Shown: positions 18,142 to 27,097, counted from the first letter of the stretch. The stretch: DNA of 54,155 bases from Proluteimonas flavola (GCF_021191705.1 NZ_JAIWPU010000046.1:1-54155); one strand, 5' to 3'. Notes: generated by a model not told the origin, from the letters alone. A program made the numbers and translations.

Positions 18142-19545
18142 ATGCGTTTCAACCGATTGTCCCCGTGCGCCATGCGTTGCATGTTCGCCACCCTGCTGAC
18201 GCTCGCTGCGTTGCTGCCCGCGCCCGGCGCGACGCATGCCGCATCGCCCGCAATCCCGGGCCTGACCGCGCCGATGCTGTCGCCGGAGTTCTGGATCGCG
18301 CGACTCGATGCGCCGGATGCCGTGGTGCTCGATGCCGACGCGATCGATGCGCAGAACACGGCGATGCGTCGCGACGATGCGTCGATCCACGCCCCGCTCG
18401 CACTGCCCGATCGAATCGACCGGCGCGCCGTCGCCGATTGGATCGAAGCCCTGTCGAAGCGTCCCACGGCGCCACGCTTCACCCTCGATGGCCCGGTCGA
18501 TGCCGCGACGCTCGATGCCTGGATGCAGGCACTCGCACTCGACGCCCTGCCCGCGCAGGTGACGCCGCGCTTCGGCCTCGTCGTGCGGCGCGCCGACCTG
18601 CGCGCGTTTCCCACCGCGACACGCGTCTTCAGCCGTCCCGGCGACACCGATATCGACCGTTTCCAGGAAGACGCGCTGTTCCCCGGCGCGCCGGTCGCGG
18701 TGCTGCATGCGAGCCGCGACCGCGACTGGCTGTTCGTGGCCAGCGAACGCTACCGCGCGTGGATCGAAGCGCAGTCCGTCGCGATCGGCACGCGCGACGC
18801 CGTCGCCGGTTATGCCGCGCGCGCGGCCGCCGGTGTCGTCGTCACCGGCGCCACCGCGCGCACGGTGTTCACCCCCGAAGCGCCCGCGGTTTCCGATGTG
18901 CAGCTCGAAATGGGCGTGCGCGTGCCGCGCGCCGACTGGGCTGCGACGCGCGTGCTGCACGGCCAGGTGCCCGCCTTCGGGCACGTCGTCGAACTGCCGG
19001 TACGCGATGACGATGGCGCGCTGTCGTTCGCGCCGGCGCTGTTGCCGGCCGCCGCCGATGTGGCCGAGAACGTGCTGCCCCATACGCGCGCCGCGCTGAT
19101 CCGCCAGGCCTTCAAGTTCCTCGGCGAACGCTACGGCTGGGGACATGCCTACAACGCGCGCGACTGCAGCGGTTTCGTCTCGGAGATCTACCGCAGCTTC
19201 GGCATCCTGCTGCCGCGCAACACCAGCGCGCAGGCGACGAGCCCCGCGCTGGACCGCATCGAGGTGCCCGCCGACATGCCGCACGCGCAGCGCCTGCAGC
19301 TGCTGCGCGAGGCGGACGTGGGCGACATGGTGTTCATTCCGGGCCACGTGATGATGATCATCGGCCACATCGACGGCGCGCCCTGGGTGATCCACGACAC
19401 CGCCGGCATGAGCGTGCGCGACGCCACCGGTGCCGTCGTGCGCCTGCCGCTCAACGGCGTCGTGATCACCCCGGTCGCGCCGATGCTGTCGGGCGAGGAC
19501 GGCACCACCATCGACCGCATCACCAGCATCCAGCGCGTGCGCTGA
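18142..19545 (+). CDS. Exported NlpC/P60 cell-wall peptidase with SH3-like N-terminal region
   Basis: A 467-aa protein with a signal peptide (FATLLTLAALLPAPGATHAA). An N-terminal region carries bacterial SH3-type segments (LRAFPTATRVFSRPGDTD...WLFVASERYRAWI). A C-terminal NlpC/P60 cysteine peptidase domain completes it. The catalytic Cys342 lies in ARDCSGFVSEIYRSFG, with histidines in IPGHVMMIIGHID and WVIHDTAG. Such enzymes cut gamma-D-Glu-mDAP or D-Glu-Lys bonds, releasing L-Ala-D-Glu. That dipeptide is exactly the substrate of the epimerase encoded 23 bases downstream. It acts in the periplasm or outside the cell. Confidence 0.88.
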   Translation: MRFNRLSPCAMRCMFATLLTLAALLPAPGATHAASPAIPGLTAPMLSPEFWIARLDAPDAVVLDADAIDAQNTAMRRDDASIHAPLALPDRIDRRAVADWIEALSKRPTAPRFTLDGPVDAATLDAWMQALALDALPAQVTPRFGLVVRRADLRAFPTATRVFSRPGDTDIDRFQEDALFPGAPVAVLHASRDRDWLFVASERYRAWIEAQSVAIGTRDAVAGYAARAAAGVVVTGATARTVFTPEAPAVSDVQLEMGVRVPRADWAATRVLHGQVPAFGHVVELPVRDDDGALSFAPALLPAAADVAENVLPHTRAALIRQAFKFLGERYGWGHAYNARDCSGFVSEIYRSFGILLPRNTSAQATSPALDRIEVPADMPHAQRLQLLREADVGDMVFIPGHVMMIIGHIDGAPWVIHDTAGMSVRDATGAVVRLPLNGVVITPVAPMLSGEDGTTIDRITSIQRVR

Positions 19546-19568
19546 CGCACGCCTCACCGGACACGACG

Positions 19569-20666
19569 ATGAAGATCACCGACATCCAGTTGGGCATGGT
19601 GCGCGTGCCGCTGAAGACGCCGTTCAAGACCGCGCTGCGCACTGTGGAGAGCGTCGACGACATCATCGTGTCGATCCATACCGACACCGGCCACATCGGC
19701 TACGGCGAGGCCGCTGCGACCGCGGTGATCACCGGCGATACCCACGGCTCGATCGTCGCGGCGATCTCGACCGTCATCGCGCCGCGGCTGATCGACCGCG
19801 AGATCGCCGACTTCAATGCGCTGACGCGGCTGGTGCAGACCGCGCTCGAGCGCAACACCAGCGCCAAGGCCGCGGTCGAGATCGCGCTCTACGATCTGTT
19901 CGCACAGCTGCATGGCGCGCCGCTGTACCGCATCCTCGGCGGCGGCGATCCGGTCATCGGCACCGACATCACGATCAGCGTGGACTACATCGACAAGATG
20001 GTCGCCGATGCGCTGTCGGCGGTGGACCGCGGCTTCGGCGCGCTGAAGATCAAGGTCGGCAAGGACATGGGCGTGGATCTCGAACGCATCCGCGCGATCC
20101 ACGCCGCGGTCGACGGCCGCGCGCTGCTGCGGCTCGACGCCAACCAGGGCTGGACGCCGAAGCAGGCCGTGCATGCGATGCGCCAGCTCGAAGACGCCGG
20201 CATCGAGCCGGAACTGCTGGAACAGCCGGTCAAGGCCCACGATCTCGCCGGCCTGAAGTACGTCACCGATCGCGTGCACGTGCCGGTGATGGCGGACGAA
20301 AGCGTGTTCGGACCGGTCGAACTGATCGAACTGATCCGCATGCGTGCGGCCGACATCGTCAACATCAAGCTGATGAAGACCGGCGGCCTGTCGAATGCGA
20401 TCAGGCTCGCCGACATCGCCGGCCTGCACGGCGTGGACTGCATGATCGGCTGCATGATCGAAACCAGCATCAGCGTCGCCGCGGCGGCGCACCTGGCCGT
20501 GGCCAAGGCCGACGTCATCACCAAGGTCGATCTCGACGGGCCCTCGCTGTGCGCATGGAATCCGGTCGAGGGCGGTGTGTCCTTCGACGATGCGGAAATC
20601 TCGATCGGCGATGCGCCAGGGCTCGGCATCGTGTCGATACGCGGCGTGCAGCCCATCGCCTGCTGA
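19569..20666 (+). CDS. Dipeptide epimerase (L-Ala-D/L-Glu epimerase, enolase superfamily)
   Basis: A 365-aa enolase-superfamily enzyme, MLE subgroup. The catalytic lysine pair is in ALKIKVGKD. Metal-binding acids are in LLRLDANQGW, ELLEQPVKAHD and VMADESVFG, and the second general base lysine is in NIKLMKTGGLSNAI. These features plus the genomic neighbours (NlpC/P60 and L,D-transpeptidase-like proteins) support L-Ala-D-Glu to L-Ala-L-Glu epimerisation for reuse of murein peptides in the cytosol. The gene corresponds to E. coli ycjG by context. Other dipeptide specificities occur in the family and cannot be excluded. Confidence 0.85.
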   Translation: MKITDIQLGMVRVPLKTPFKTALRTVESVDDIIVSIHTDTGHIGYGEAAATAVITGDTHGSIVAAISTVIAPRLIDREIADFNALTRLVQTALERNTSAKAAVEIALYDLFAQLHGAPLYRILGGGDPVIGTDITISVDYIDKMVADALSAVDRGFGALKIKVGKDMGVDLERIRAIHAAVDGRALLRLDANQGWTPKQAVHAMRQLEDAGIEPELLEQPVKAHDLAGLKYVTDRVHVPVMADESVFGPVELIELIRMRAADIVNIKLMKTGGLSNAIRLADIAGLHGVDCMIGCMIETSISVAAAAHLAVAKADVITKVDLDGPSLCAWNPVEGGVSFDDAEISIGDAPGLGIVSIRGVQPIAC

Positions 20667-20667
20667 C

Positions 20668-21513
20668 ATGCAGATGCCCTCGCCGCTGCTGAAGATCCGC
20701 GCCGAACGCGACCGGCTGTCGGCGATCGAACGTCGCATCGGCGATTTCGTGCTGGAAAACGCGCACCTGCTGCGCGACTACTCCTCGCAGCAGCTCGCCG
20801 GCGCGCTCGGCATCAGCCAGTCGAGCGTGGTGAAGTTCAGCCAGAAGCTCGGCTTCCGCGGCTATCCGGACCTCAAGTTCTCGGTGGGCGAATCGGTCGC
20901 GCGCGAACGCGAACCGGCGACCGTCGCGCCCATGACGACGGTCGATGTGCCGGCAGTGGCGGACGCGCTGTGGCTGGGGAAGAGCCAGGCCGAGGCCGCG
21001 ACGCGTTCGATCAATCCCGAATCCGCCCTGCAGGCCATCGCCGACATGCTGCATGCGGCGGGGCGCGTGGTGGTGGTCGGCTCGGGCGAAGACAATCTCG
21101 CCGCGCGCGCGTTCGCATTGCGCCTCTCGCTGCTCGGTGTCGCCGCGGCCTATCACCCCGATCCGGCACTGGCCGCTGCTCAAGTCGCGGGACTCGGCGA
21201 CGGCGATCTGCTGGCGCTGTTCTCCGAGCAGGGCCAGCAGCCGGCGCTGCTGCAACTCGCCAGGCTCGCGCACGAGCGCGGCGCGCGCGTGCTGTCGGCG
21301 ACGCGCCATTCCAGCAATCCGCTGCGCGCGCGTGCCGACCACGCCCTGCTGGTCTGCGCGCACGATGCGCAGCCGCATGTCGCGATGCTGCTTTACCACA
21401 GCGCATTGCAGCAATTGCTCGATGTCGTCGTCGTGCAGCTGTGCGCACTGCCCGGCCGGCAGGCGCGGCTCGCCGACCATCAGGCGCGCATGCGCCGCCT
21501 GCTCGATCCATGA
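20668..21513 (+). CDS. MurR/RpiR family transcriptional regulator
   Basis: A 281-aa regulator. An N-terminal helix-turn-helix domain (YSSQQLAGALGISQSSVVKFSQKLGF...DLKF) is the hallmark RpiR segment. A C-terminal SIS sugar-isomerase-like domain (~residues 120-260, VVVVGSGEDNLAARAFALRL and LLALFSEQGQQP) follows. SIS domains in this family bind phosphosugars such as MurNAc-6-phosphate. Here the effector may be a muropeptide-derived metabolite (inference). The start lies two bases after the epimerase stop. The TGAAT-N8-ATTCA palindrome in the divergent promoter region is a candidate operator. Confidence 0.87.
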   Translation: MQMPSPLLKIRAERDRLSAIERRIGDFVLENAHLLRDYSSQQLAGALGISQSSVVKFSQKLGFRGYPDLKFSVGESVAREREPATVAPMTTVDVPAVADALWLGKSQAEAATRSINPESALQAIADMLHAAGRVVVVGSGEDNLAARAFALRLSLLGVAAAYHPDPALAAAQVAGLGDGDLLALFSEQGQQPALLQLARLAHERGARVLSATRHSSNPLRARADHALLVCAHDAQPHVAMLLYHSALQQLLDVVVVQLCALPGRQARLADHQARMRRLLDP

Positions 21514-21530
21514 CCCAGGAGAACAATTCC

Positions 21531-22310
21531 ATGCCCCGATCCCATCGACGCGCCGGATTCGCCGCGCTGCTGCTGGCCGCACTGTTGCTCGCCGCCTGCG
21601 GCACCACGCCGACGCCGGTCGCCGCGCCGCTGACGGGCGCGCAGCAGCTCGTCGTCGTGACGGCCGCCGACTGGGACGCCGCGCAGGCACGCATGCAGCG
21701 CTTCGAACGCGAGGGCGACGGCGCCTGGCGCAGCGTCGGCGATGCGGTGCCGGTGATGCTCGGCCGCAGCGGCAGCGGCTGGGGCATCGGCCTGCATCCG
21801 GCGCAGACGGGCGAACCGCAGAAGCGCGAAGGCGACGGCCGCGCGCCGGCCGGCGTGTTCGCGATCGGCGAGGCCTTCGGCTATGCGCCCACCGGCGTCG
21901 GCGCCCTGCCCTACCTGCCGATGCAGGCCTCGCATTACTGCATCGACGTGCCGGCCTCGCCGCTCTACAACCAGATCGTCGACGAGAAGGACGTCGGTGC
22001 AGCTGCGGTGGCAGGTTCCAGCGAGCGCATGCGTCTCGACCTGCACAACGATGACGACGTGCGCTACCGCCAGGGCTTCGTCATCGAACACAACGGACAA
22101 GGCGAGGCCGGTCGCGGCAGCTGCATCTTCGCCCACCTGCTGCGCCGTCCCGACGAGACCACGGCCGGCTGCACCGCGATGGACGATGCGGCGATGGATG
22201 CGTTGCTGCGCTGGCTGGACCCTTCGCGTACGCCGCGCTTCGTGCTGCTGCCCGAGACCGAGTACGCAAGCCTGCAGGCCGCCTGGCAACTGCCGGCGCT
22301 GCCGCGATGA
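21531..22310 (+). CDS. L,D-transpeptidase (YkuD/ErfK-like) family lipoprotein
   Basis: A 259-aa lipoprotein with signal and lipobox FAALLLAALLLAAC. The periplasmic domain has YkuD-type segments (VMLGRSGSGWGIGLHP, KREGDGRAPAGVFAIGEAFG). A catalytic-site-like RGSCIFAH...TAGCTAM carries the presumptive nucleophile cysteine in TAGCT. The order of the HxxxxxxGS...SxGC motif is relaxed compared with classical L,D-transpeptidases, so hydrolase activity is as likely as crosslinking. The ATG at 21531 has AGGAG nine bases upstream and is preferred to an in-frame ATG at 21510. It is placed in the murein-peptide operon. Confidence 0.78.
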   Translation: MPRSHRRAGFAALLLAALLLAACGTTPTPVAAPLTGAQQLVVVTAADWDAAQARMQRFEREGDGAWRSVGDAVPVMLGRSGSGWGIGLHPAQTGEPQKREGDGRAPAGVFAIGEAFGYAPTGVGALPYLPMQASHYCIDVPASPLYNQIVDEKDVGAAAVAGSSERMRLDLHNDDDVRYRQGFVIEHNGQGEAGRGSCIFAHLLRRPDETTAGCTAMDDAAMDALLRWLDPSRTPRFVLLPETEYASLQAAWQLPALPR

Positions 22311-22774
22311 GCGCCCCGACGCCGCTGCGCTCGCGCATCGCCACGCTGGACGATCTGCCCGCGGTGCTGGCGATGATGCGGGCCTTCTATGTCGAGGACC
22401 GGCTGCATTTCGACGATGTCGCCACCCCGCGCGCAGTGTCGGCACTGCTGTCCGATGCCGGCTGCGGCGCGCTGCTGCTGCTCGGCGCCGACGGCACCGA
22501 CGGCTACATTGCGCTGACCCGCGGCTTCAGCCTCGAACAGGGCGGCCATCACGCGCTGCTCGACGAGCTCTACATCGCGCCGGCCGCGCGCGGCCGTGGA
22601 CTCGGAACGCAGGCACTCGAGATCGCCAGCGCACAGGCGCGCGTCTGGGGCGTGGCCGTGCTGCGGCTGGAAGTGCACCACCACAATCCGCGCGCGAAAG
22701 CGCTGTACCTGCGGGCGGGTTTCGTCGACGGCCATCGCGACACGCTCGCGCTCGATCCGGGCACGCACGCCTGA
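22307..22774 (+). CDS. GNAT-family N-acetyltransferase
   Basis: A 155-aa acetyl-CoA-dependent acetyltransferase. The core is visible as LLDELYIAPAARGRGLGTQAL (motif A with the RGRGLG acetyl-CoA loop) and LRLEVHHHNPRAKALYLRAGF (motif B). The start overlaps the preceding stop as ATGA, so it belongs to the same operon. The substrate is unknown; an amino acid, dipeptide or amino sugar from wall turnover would fit the context. Confidence 0.85.
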   Translation: MSAPTPLRSRIATLDDLPAVLAMMRAFYVEDRLHFDDVATPRAVSALLSDAGCGALLLLGADGTDGYIALTRGFSLEQGGHHALLDELYIAPAARGRGLGTQALEIASAQARVWGVAVLRLEVHHHNPRAKALYLRAGFVDGHRDTLALDPGTHA

Positions 22775-22844
22775 TGCATCGACGACCGCGCGGCCGTTGC
22801 GCCGCATGGCATGCTGCTGCGGTCCGTCGAACCGGCCACGCGCC

Positions 22845-24131
22845 ATGACCGAAACTGTTCCCGCACGTCGCACCCTCCCCGCGTCCGTCCGCGTACTGCT
22901 GGCGCTGCTGGCCGGCGCAGTCGTCGGTCTCTCGCTCGCGGCCTGGAACGCGGACACCGCGCTGCGCGTCGCCGAGTTCGCGCAACCTATCGGCAAACTC
23001 TGGCTCAACGCGCTGCAGATGACCGTGGTGCCGCTGGTCGCGGCGCTGGTCGTGGTCGGCATCAACGGCGCGGCCGATGCGGCCGCCTCCGGCCGCAACG
23101 CGCGCATGGCGATGGCCACGTTCGCGGTGCTGCTGGCGGTCTGCGGCACTTTCGCTGCCATCGCCGCCCCGGCCCTGCTGTCGCTGGTACCGCGCGACGA
23201 TGCGCTGGTCGCCGCGTTCCGCGCCGCGATCCAGGCACCCGAAGTCCTGCCGCAGGCGCCGGGCTTCGGCCTGTGGATCACCAGCGTGATTCCGAGCAAT
23301 GCGATTGCCGCCGCGGCCGCCAGCGCGATGCTGCCGCTGGTCGTGTTCTCGATGTTCTTCGGCTTCGCGCTGACCCGGCTCGAGGCCGAACGCCGGATGC
23401 GCATGCTCGATCTGGTGCGCACGATCGGCGACGCCATGATCGTCGTCGTGCGCTGGGTGCTGTGGGCCGCGCCGGTCGGCGTGTTCGCGCTGGTGCTGGC
23501 GGTCTGCGCGCATGTCGGTCTCGGCGTGCTGACCGCGCTGGGCTACTACATCGCGCTGCAGTGCGTACTGTACGTGGCGATCACGCTGTTGATGTACGGG
23601 GTCGCGGCGACCGTCGCGGGCGAGCGCCTGCCGCGCTTCGCCGCCGCCCTGCTGCCGGTCCAGGCGATCGCCGCGAGCACGCAGTCCTCGCTGGCGTCGC
23701 TGCCGGTGATGGTCGACAGCGCGCGCAACCGTCTGGGCTATCCGCTGGCGGTGACCTCGCTGGTGCTGCCGATGGCGGTGTCGCTGTTCCGCATCGCCAG
23801 CCCCACGCAGTATCTGAGCGTCGTGGTGTTCATCGCCTGGATGTACGGCGCGGCGCTGGGTCCGGCGCAGTTGGCGATCGCGGTCGGCCTGAGCATCGTC
23901 ATCAGCATGGGGTCGGTCGGCCTGCCCGGCCAGGTGAGTTTCATGACCAACAACCTGCCGGTGACGCAGGCGATGGGCCTGCCGATCGAACCGCTGGGTA
24001 TCCTGCTCGCGGTCGACACCCTGCCCGATGCCTTCGCCACCGTTGCCAACACCACCGCCGACGTCACCGCGACCGCCGTCGTCGCCCGCCACGGCGGCGC
24101 GTCGGCTTCTGCGGAGCATCCACCGACATGA
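22845..24131 (+). CDS. Dicarboxylate/amino acid:cation symporter (DAACS family)
   Basis: A 428-aa multi-spanning inner-membrane symporter related to GltP/DctA. Family signatures include QPIGKLWLNALQMTVVPLVAALV in the first third and AASTQSSLASLPVMVDSARN, matching the serine-rich re-entrant loop HP1. A C-terminal substrate/cation-binding segment carries MGSVGLPG and LLAVDTLPDAFATVANTTADV. It would import glutamate, aspartate or a related product with Na+ or H+. In an operon that converts L-Ala-D-Glu to an L,L-dipeptide, uptake of glutamate-like compounds is plausible (inference). There is a 70-base gap upstream and an ATGA overlap downstream. Confidence 0.87.
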   Translation: MTETVPARRTLPASVRVLLALLAGAVVGLSLAAWNADTALRVAEFAQPIGKLWLNALQMTVVPLVAALVVVGINGAADAAASGRNARMAMATFAVLLAVCGTFAAIAAPALLSLVPRDDALVAAFRAAIQAPEVLPQAPGFGLWITSVIPSNAIAAAAASAMLPLVVFSMFFGFALTRLEAERRMRMLDLVRTIGDAMIVVVRWVLWAAPVGVFALVLAVCAHVGLGVLTALGYYIALQCVLYVAITLLMYGVAATVAGERLPRFAAALLPVQAIAASTQSSLASLPVMVDSARNRLGYPLAVTSLVLPMAVSLFRIASPTQYLSVVVFIAWMYGAALGPAQLAIAVGLSIVISMGSVGLPGQVSFMTNNLPVTQAMGLPIEPLGILLAVDTLPDAFATVANTTADVTATAVVARHGGASASAEHPPT

Positions 24132-24484
24132 CCGACACCTGGACTCTGCTGCACAACCCGCGCTGCTCGAAATCGCGCGCCGCGCTCGAACTGCTGCAGG
24201 CGCACGGCATCGAAGCGGATGTCGTGCGCTATCTCGACACGCCGCTCGATGCCGACGCCCTGCGCACGCTGCTGCGCCGCCTCGACATCGCGCCGCGCGG
24301 CCTGCTGCGGACCGGCGAGGATGCGTATCGCGAATTCGGTCTCGCCGACGAGGCGCTCGACGACGAAGCGTTGATCGCCGCGATGGCTGCGCATCCGAAG
24401 TTGATCGAACGGCCCATCCTGGTACGCGGCGAGCATGCGGTGATCGGGAGGCCGACCGAGCGCTTGCTGGAATTGCTGGGCTGA
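24128..24484 (+). CDS. ArsC/YfgD-family glutaredoxin-dependent reductase-like protein
   Basis: A 118-aa thioredoxin-fold protein of the ArsC family. The active-site cysteine is in LLHNPRCSKSRAALELL. The PILVRGEHAVIGRPTERLLELL C-terminus, with the arginine pattern of ArsC/YfgD, is present. In glutaredoxin-dependent arsenate reductases this Cys reduces arsenate, but many genomic copies outside ars operons have no demonstrated arsenate role. No arsB or arsR is nearby. It is coupled by ATGA to the symporter gene. Confidence 0.82.
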   Translation: MTDTWTLLHNPRCSKSRAALELLQAHGIEADVVRYLDTPLDADALRTLLRRLDIAPRGLLRTGEDAYREFGLADEALDDEALIAAMAAHPKLIERPILVRGEHAVIGRPTERLLELLG

Positions 24485-24511
24485 CGATCGGTTTCCCTCA
24501 AACCCAAAGCC

Positions 24512-24590
24512 GTCATTCCCGCGCAGGCGGGAATCCAGTGGCTTTCGTGTAAAGGCCAAGGCGCTGGATTCCCGCCTGCGCGGGAATGAC
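24512..24590. repeat. Large inverted repeat, perfect 27-bp arms
   Basis: Arms at 24512-24538 and 24564-24590 are exact reverse complements over 27 bases, separated by 25 bases. Each arm is also an imperfect palindrome (TTCCCGC...GCGGGAA). The element lies between convergent genes and could form a long hairpin that blocks read-through both ways. It belongs to the same repeat family as 301-330. Confidence 0.85.
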
Positions 24591-24660
24591 GAGCTTCATG
24601 TGCGTCGCATCGTCAAACTTACGTCCAGCCAGTCCAGCAAGCGGGACTCCGACGCCCCCG

Positions 24661-26292
24661 TCAATGCGTCCGCTTCGCCACATGCATCGCCGATGCACGC
24701 GCCGGCGGCGCGAAGCTGTCGGCGCGCGCGCTCGGCCAGAAGGTCTTGAACACCGCGTGCCCGGGCACGCCGGTCAGCAGTTCGCCCGGCTCGAGGAACC
24801 GGTACAGCGCCGCCAGCGAGCGCACTTCGGTCGGCGAAACGCGGCGCAGGATGTGCTCGGGGCCGATCTGCATCGGATGTTCCAGCCCCGCCGCGCCGAT
24901 CATGTCGCGCAGCGCTTTGAGCGTGTTCTGGTGGAAATGGAACACGCGGTCGGCCTTGTCGGGCACGTCGAGCAGGCGCCAGCGCGCCGGGTCCTGCGTG
25001 GCGACGCCGGTCGGGCAATGGTCGGTATGGCAGCTGCGCGACTGGATGCAGCCCAGCGAGAACATGAAACCGCGACCCGCATTGCACCAGTCAGCGCCCA
25101 TCGCCAGCGTGCGCGCGATGTCGAAACCGCTGGTGATCTTGCCGGCCGCGGCGACGCGGATGCGGTCGCGCAGGCCGATGCCGACCAGGGTGTTGTGCAC
25201 CAGCATCAGCGCTTCCTGCAGCGGCAGGCCGACGTGATCGATGAACTCCGACGGCGCCGCGCCGGTGCCGCCTTCGGCGCCGTCGACGACGATGAAGTCC
25301 GGCAGGATGCCGCTGTCGAGCATCGCGCGTGCGATGCCGAACCACTCCCAGGGATGCCCGATCGCGAGCTTGAAGCCCGCCGGCTTGCCGCCCGACAGCG
25401 TGCGCATGCGGTCGACGAACGCCAGCAGGCCGAGCGGCGTTGAGAACGTGGTGTGCGCGGCCGGCGATTCGCAGTCGACGCCGACCGGGACACCGCGCGT
25501 CGTGGCGATCTCCGGCGTCACCTTCGCACCGGGCAGCATGCCGCCGTGGCCGGGCTTGGCGCCCTGCGAGAGTTTGAGTTCAACCATCCGCACCTGCGGC
25601 TCGGCCGCGTGGCGCGCGAACAGGTCTTCGTCGAAGCGGCCCTTGGCATCGCGACAGCCGAAATAGCCGGAGCCGATTTCCCAGACCAGATCGCCGCCGT
25701 GTTCGCGGTGGTAGGACGAGATCGCGCCTTCGCCGGTGTCGTGGAAGAAGTTGCCGCGCTTCGCACCGAGGTTCAGCGCGCGGATCGCATTGGCCGACAG
25801 CGAGCCGAAGCTCATCGCCGAGATGTTGAACACGCTGGCCGCATACGGCTGCGCGCGTTCGTCGCCGACCGGCACGCGGAAATCGTGCGAGGCGGCATGC
25901 GCAGGCACCAGCGAATGGTTGATCCACTCGTACTGCGTGCCGTACATCGGCAGCTCGCTGCCGAACGGCACCACGTCACTGACGTTCTTCGCACGCTGGT
26001 AGACCAGCGCACGCTGCTGGCGCGAGAACGGCACCTCGTCCTGGTCGTCCTCGATGAAGTACTGGCGGATCTCCGGGCGAAACGCTTCCAGCCCATAGCG
26101 GAAGTGCGCGGTCAGCGGGTAGCTGCGACGCAGCGTCGCGCGCGTCTGCAACAGATCGACCGTGCCCAGCACCGACAGCGCCAGCAAGGGCGCCGCGGCG
26201 ATCGCCCAGCCCAGCGACTGGTGCAGCGATGCCATGGCGATCGAAACCAGCGCCAGGACGACGCAGAGTGCGAATGTGAGATAGCGGACCAT
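24661..26292 (-). CDS. FMN-binding glutamate synthase family protein
   Basis: A 543-aa protein with one or two N-terminal membrane helices (LTFALCVVLALVSIAMA and AIAAAPLLALSVLGTV) and a glutamate-synthase central/FMN domain. ISAMSFGSLSANAIRALN and KPGHGGMLPGAKVTPEIA are visible, as are the flavin-site region VVDGAEGGTGAAP and the iron-sulfur cysteines in GCIQSRSCHTDHCPTGVAT. It is not a complete GOGAT: amidotransferase and GXGXG domains are missing. Members of this stand-alone family are widespread with no settled reaction. It is transcribed alone, convergent with the ArsC-like gene. Confidence 0.88.
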   Translation of the reverse strand: MVRYLTFALCVVLALVSIAMASLHQSLGWAIAAAPLLALSVLGTVDLLQTRATLRRSYPLTAHFRYGLEAFRPEIRQYFIEDDQDEVPFSRQQRALVYQRAKNVSDVVPFGSELPMYGTQYEWINHSLVPAHAASHDFRVPVGDERAQPYAASVFNISAMSFGSLSANAIRALNLGAKRGNFFHDTGEGAISSYHREHGGDLVWEIGSGYFGCRDAKGRFDEDLFARHAAEPQVRMVELKLSQGAKPGHGGMLPGAKVTPEIATTRGVPVGVDCESPAAHTTFSTPLGLLAFVDRMRTLSGGKPAGFKLAIGHPWEWFGIARAMLDSGILPDFIVVDGAEGGTGAAPSEFIDHVGLPLQEALMLVHNTLVGIGLRDRIRVAAAGKITSGFDIARTLAMGADWCNAGRGFMFSLGCIQSRSCHTDHCPTGVATQDPARWRLLDVPDKADRVFHFHQNTLKALRDMIGAAGLEHPMQIGPEHILRRVSPTEVRSLAALYRFLEPGELLTGVPGHAVFKTFWPSARADSFAPPARASAMHVAKRTH

Positions 26293-26530
26293 CAGGCTCC
26301 CTTGCAGAACCGCCGGAACATGGCATCCGGCGCGTCATCCTCCCCGGACGACGGTGAAATCCAGCTGCAGGCCGGCCCGGCCCGTGCTGCGCGTTGTACG
26401 CATGGTAGGCAGCGCCCTCGCGCACGGCCAGCTGAAACTGAATGTTCCGTTGCGCGCCCGTCCGCTTCACGGCGGTTTGGCGGACCGCTGCCTACTGTCG
26501 ATCCGAACCCCACGTGCCCGCCGAACGTCC

Positions 26531-26782
26531 ATGTCGCTGCCTCCCTACAACCCGGTGGTCCTCGCTGAGATGACGCGGGCCGTGTACGCGGACCAACCGG
26601 ACGCGGACTTGCATGAGCTCGAACCCGTGTTGCGCGCGCAGTGGGAGCAGATTCCCCGCGCGATCGACTGGGACACGGCACGTGCGACAGCCGCCTCGCA
26701 TGTCCGCACGATGCGCGGCCTGCCCGATGCGGCACCGGTCGTCGGACCTGCGCCGATCGGGACGCGGAGTACAGCCTCATGA
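26531..26782 (+). CDS. Small hypothetical protein (83 aa)
   Basis: A soluble-looking 83-aa protein starting MSLPPYNPVVLAEMTRAVY and containing LEPVLRAQWEQIPRAIDWDTARATAASHVRTM. No family is recognised. The ATG at 26531 is chosen because residues upstream look non-coding. The 238-base gap before it can hold a promoter. Its stop overlaps the next start as ATGA, which supports translation of this frame. Confidence 0.55.
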   Translation: MSLPPYNPVVLAEMTRAVYADQPDADLHELEPVLRAQWEQIPRAIDWDTARATAASHVRTMRGLPDAAPVVGPAPIGTRSTAS

Positions 26783-27087
26783 TTTCGCCGCGGACGATCT
26801 GGCGCGTGCTGGTGCTGCCGACCTACATCCTGATCACCGGCGCCGTGTTCGCGCTGGCGTTGCGCAATACCGCCGGCTCGATCCTCTCGCCGCTCGCGGC
26901 GCTCGCGCCCTGGATCGTGGTGGTTGCGGCGGCGCTGGCGATGCTGTCCATCGTCGGCGCCGTGTTGCGCTGGCGGCGCAGGCTTTCCGCTGTCCGCCGC
27001 GTACGTGCAGCGCGCGTCCGTACCGTGGCGCCCGACTGGGAAGACGGGGACGCCACAGCCGTCGCGCATCACGCCGGACCGCGCTGA
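26779..27087 (+). CDS. Small two-helix membrane protein (102 aa)
   Basis: A 102-aa protein with two predicted membrane helices (VLVLPTYILITGAVFALAL and IVVVAAALAMLSIVGAVL) and a basic C-terminal tail. It is coupled to the preceding 83-aa gene by ATGA. Together they resemble a small two-gene unit. The family is not recognised. It is convergent with the diguanylate cyclase gene, 10 bases apart. Confidence 0.6.
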   Translation: MISPRTIWRVLVLPTYILITGAVFALALRNTAGSILSPLAALAPWIVVVAAALAMLSIVGAVLRWRRRLSAVRRVRAARVRTVAPDWEDGDATAVAHHAGPR

Positions 27088-27097
27088 TCCACGCACT

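Noticed and set aside
21510..21530. Upstream start MTQENNS for the L,D-transpeptidase-like lipoprotein
   Set aside because: The ATG at 21531 has AGGAG at proper spacing and gives a normal lipoprotein signal. The upstream ATG overlaps the regulator gene end without a binding site.
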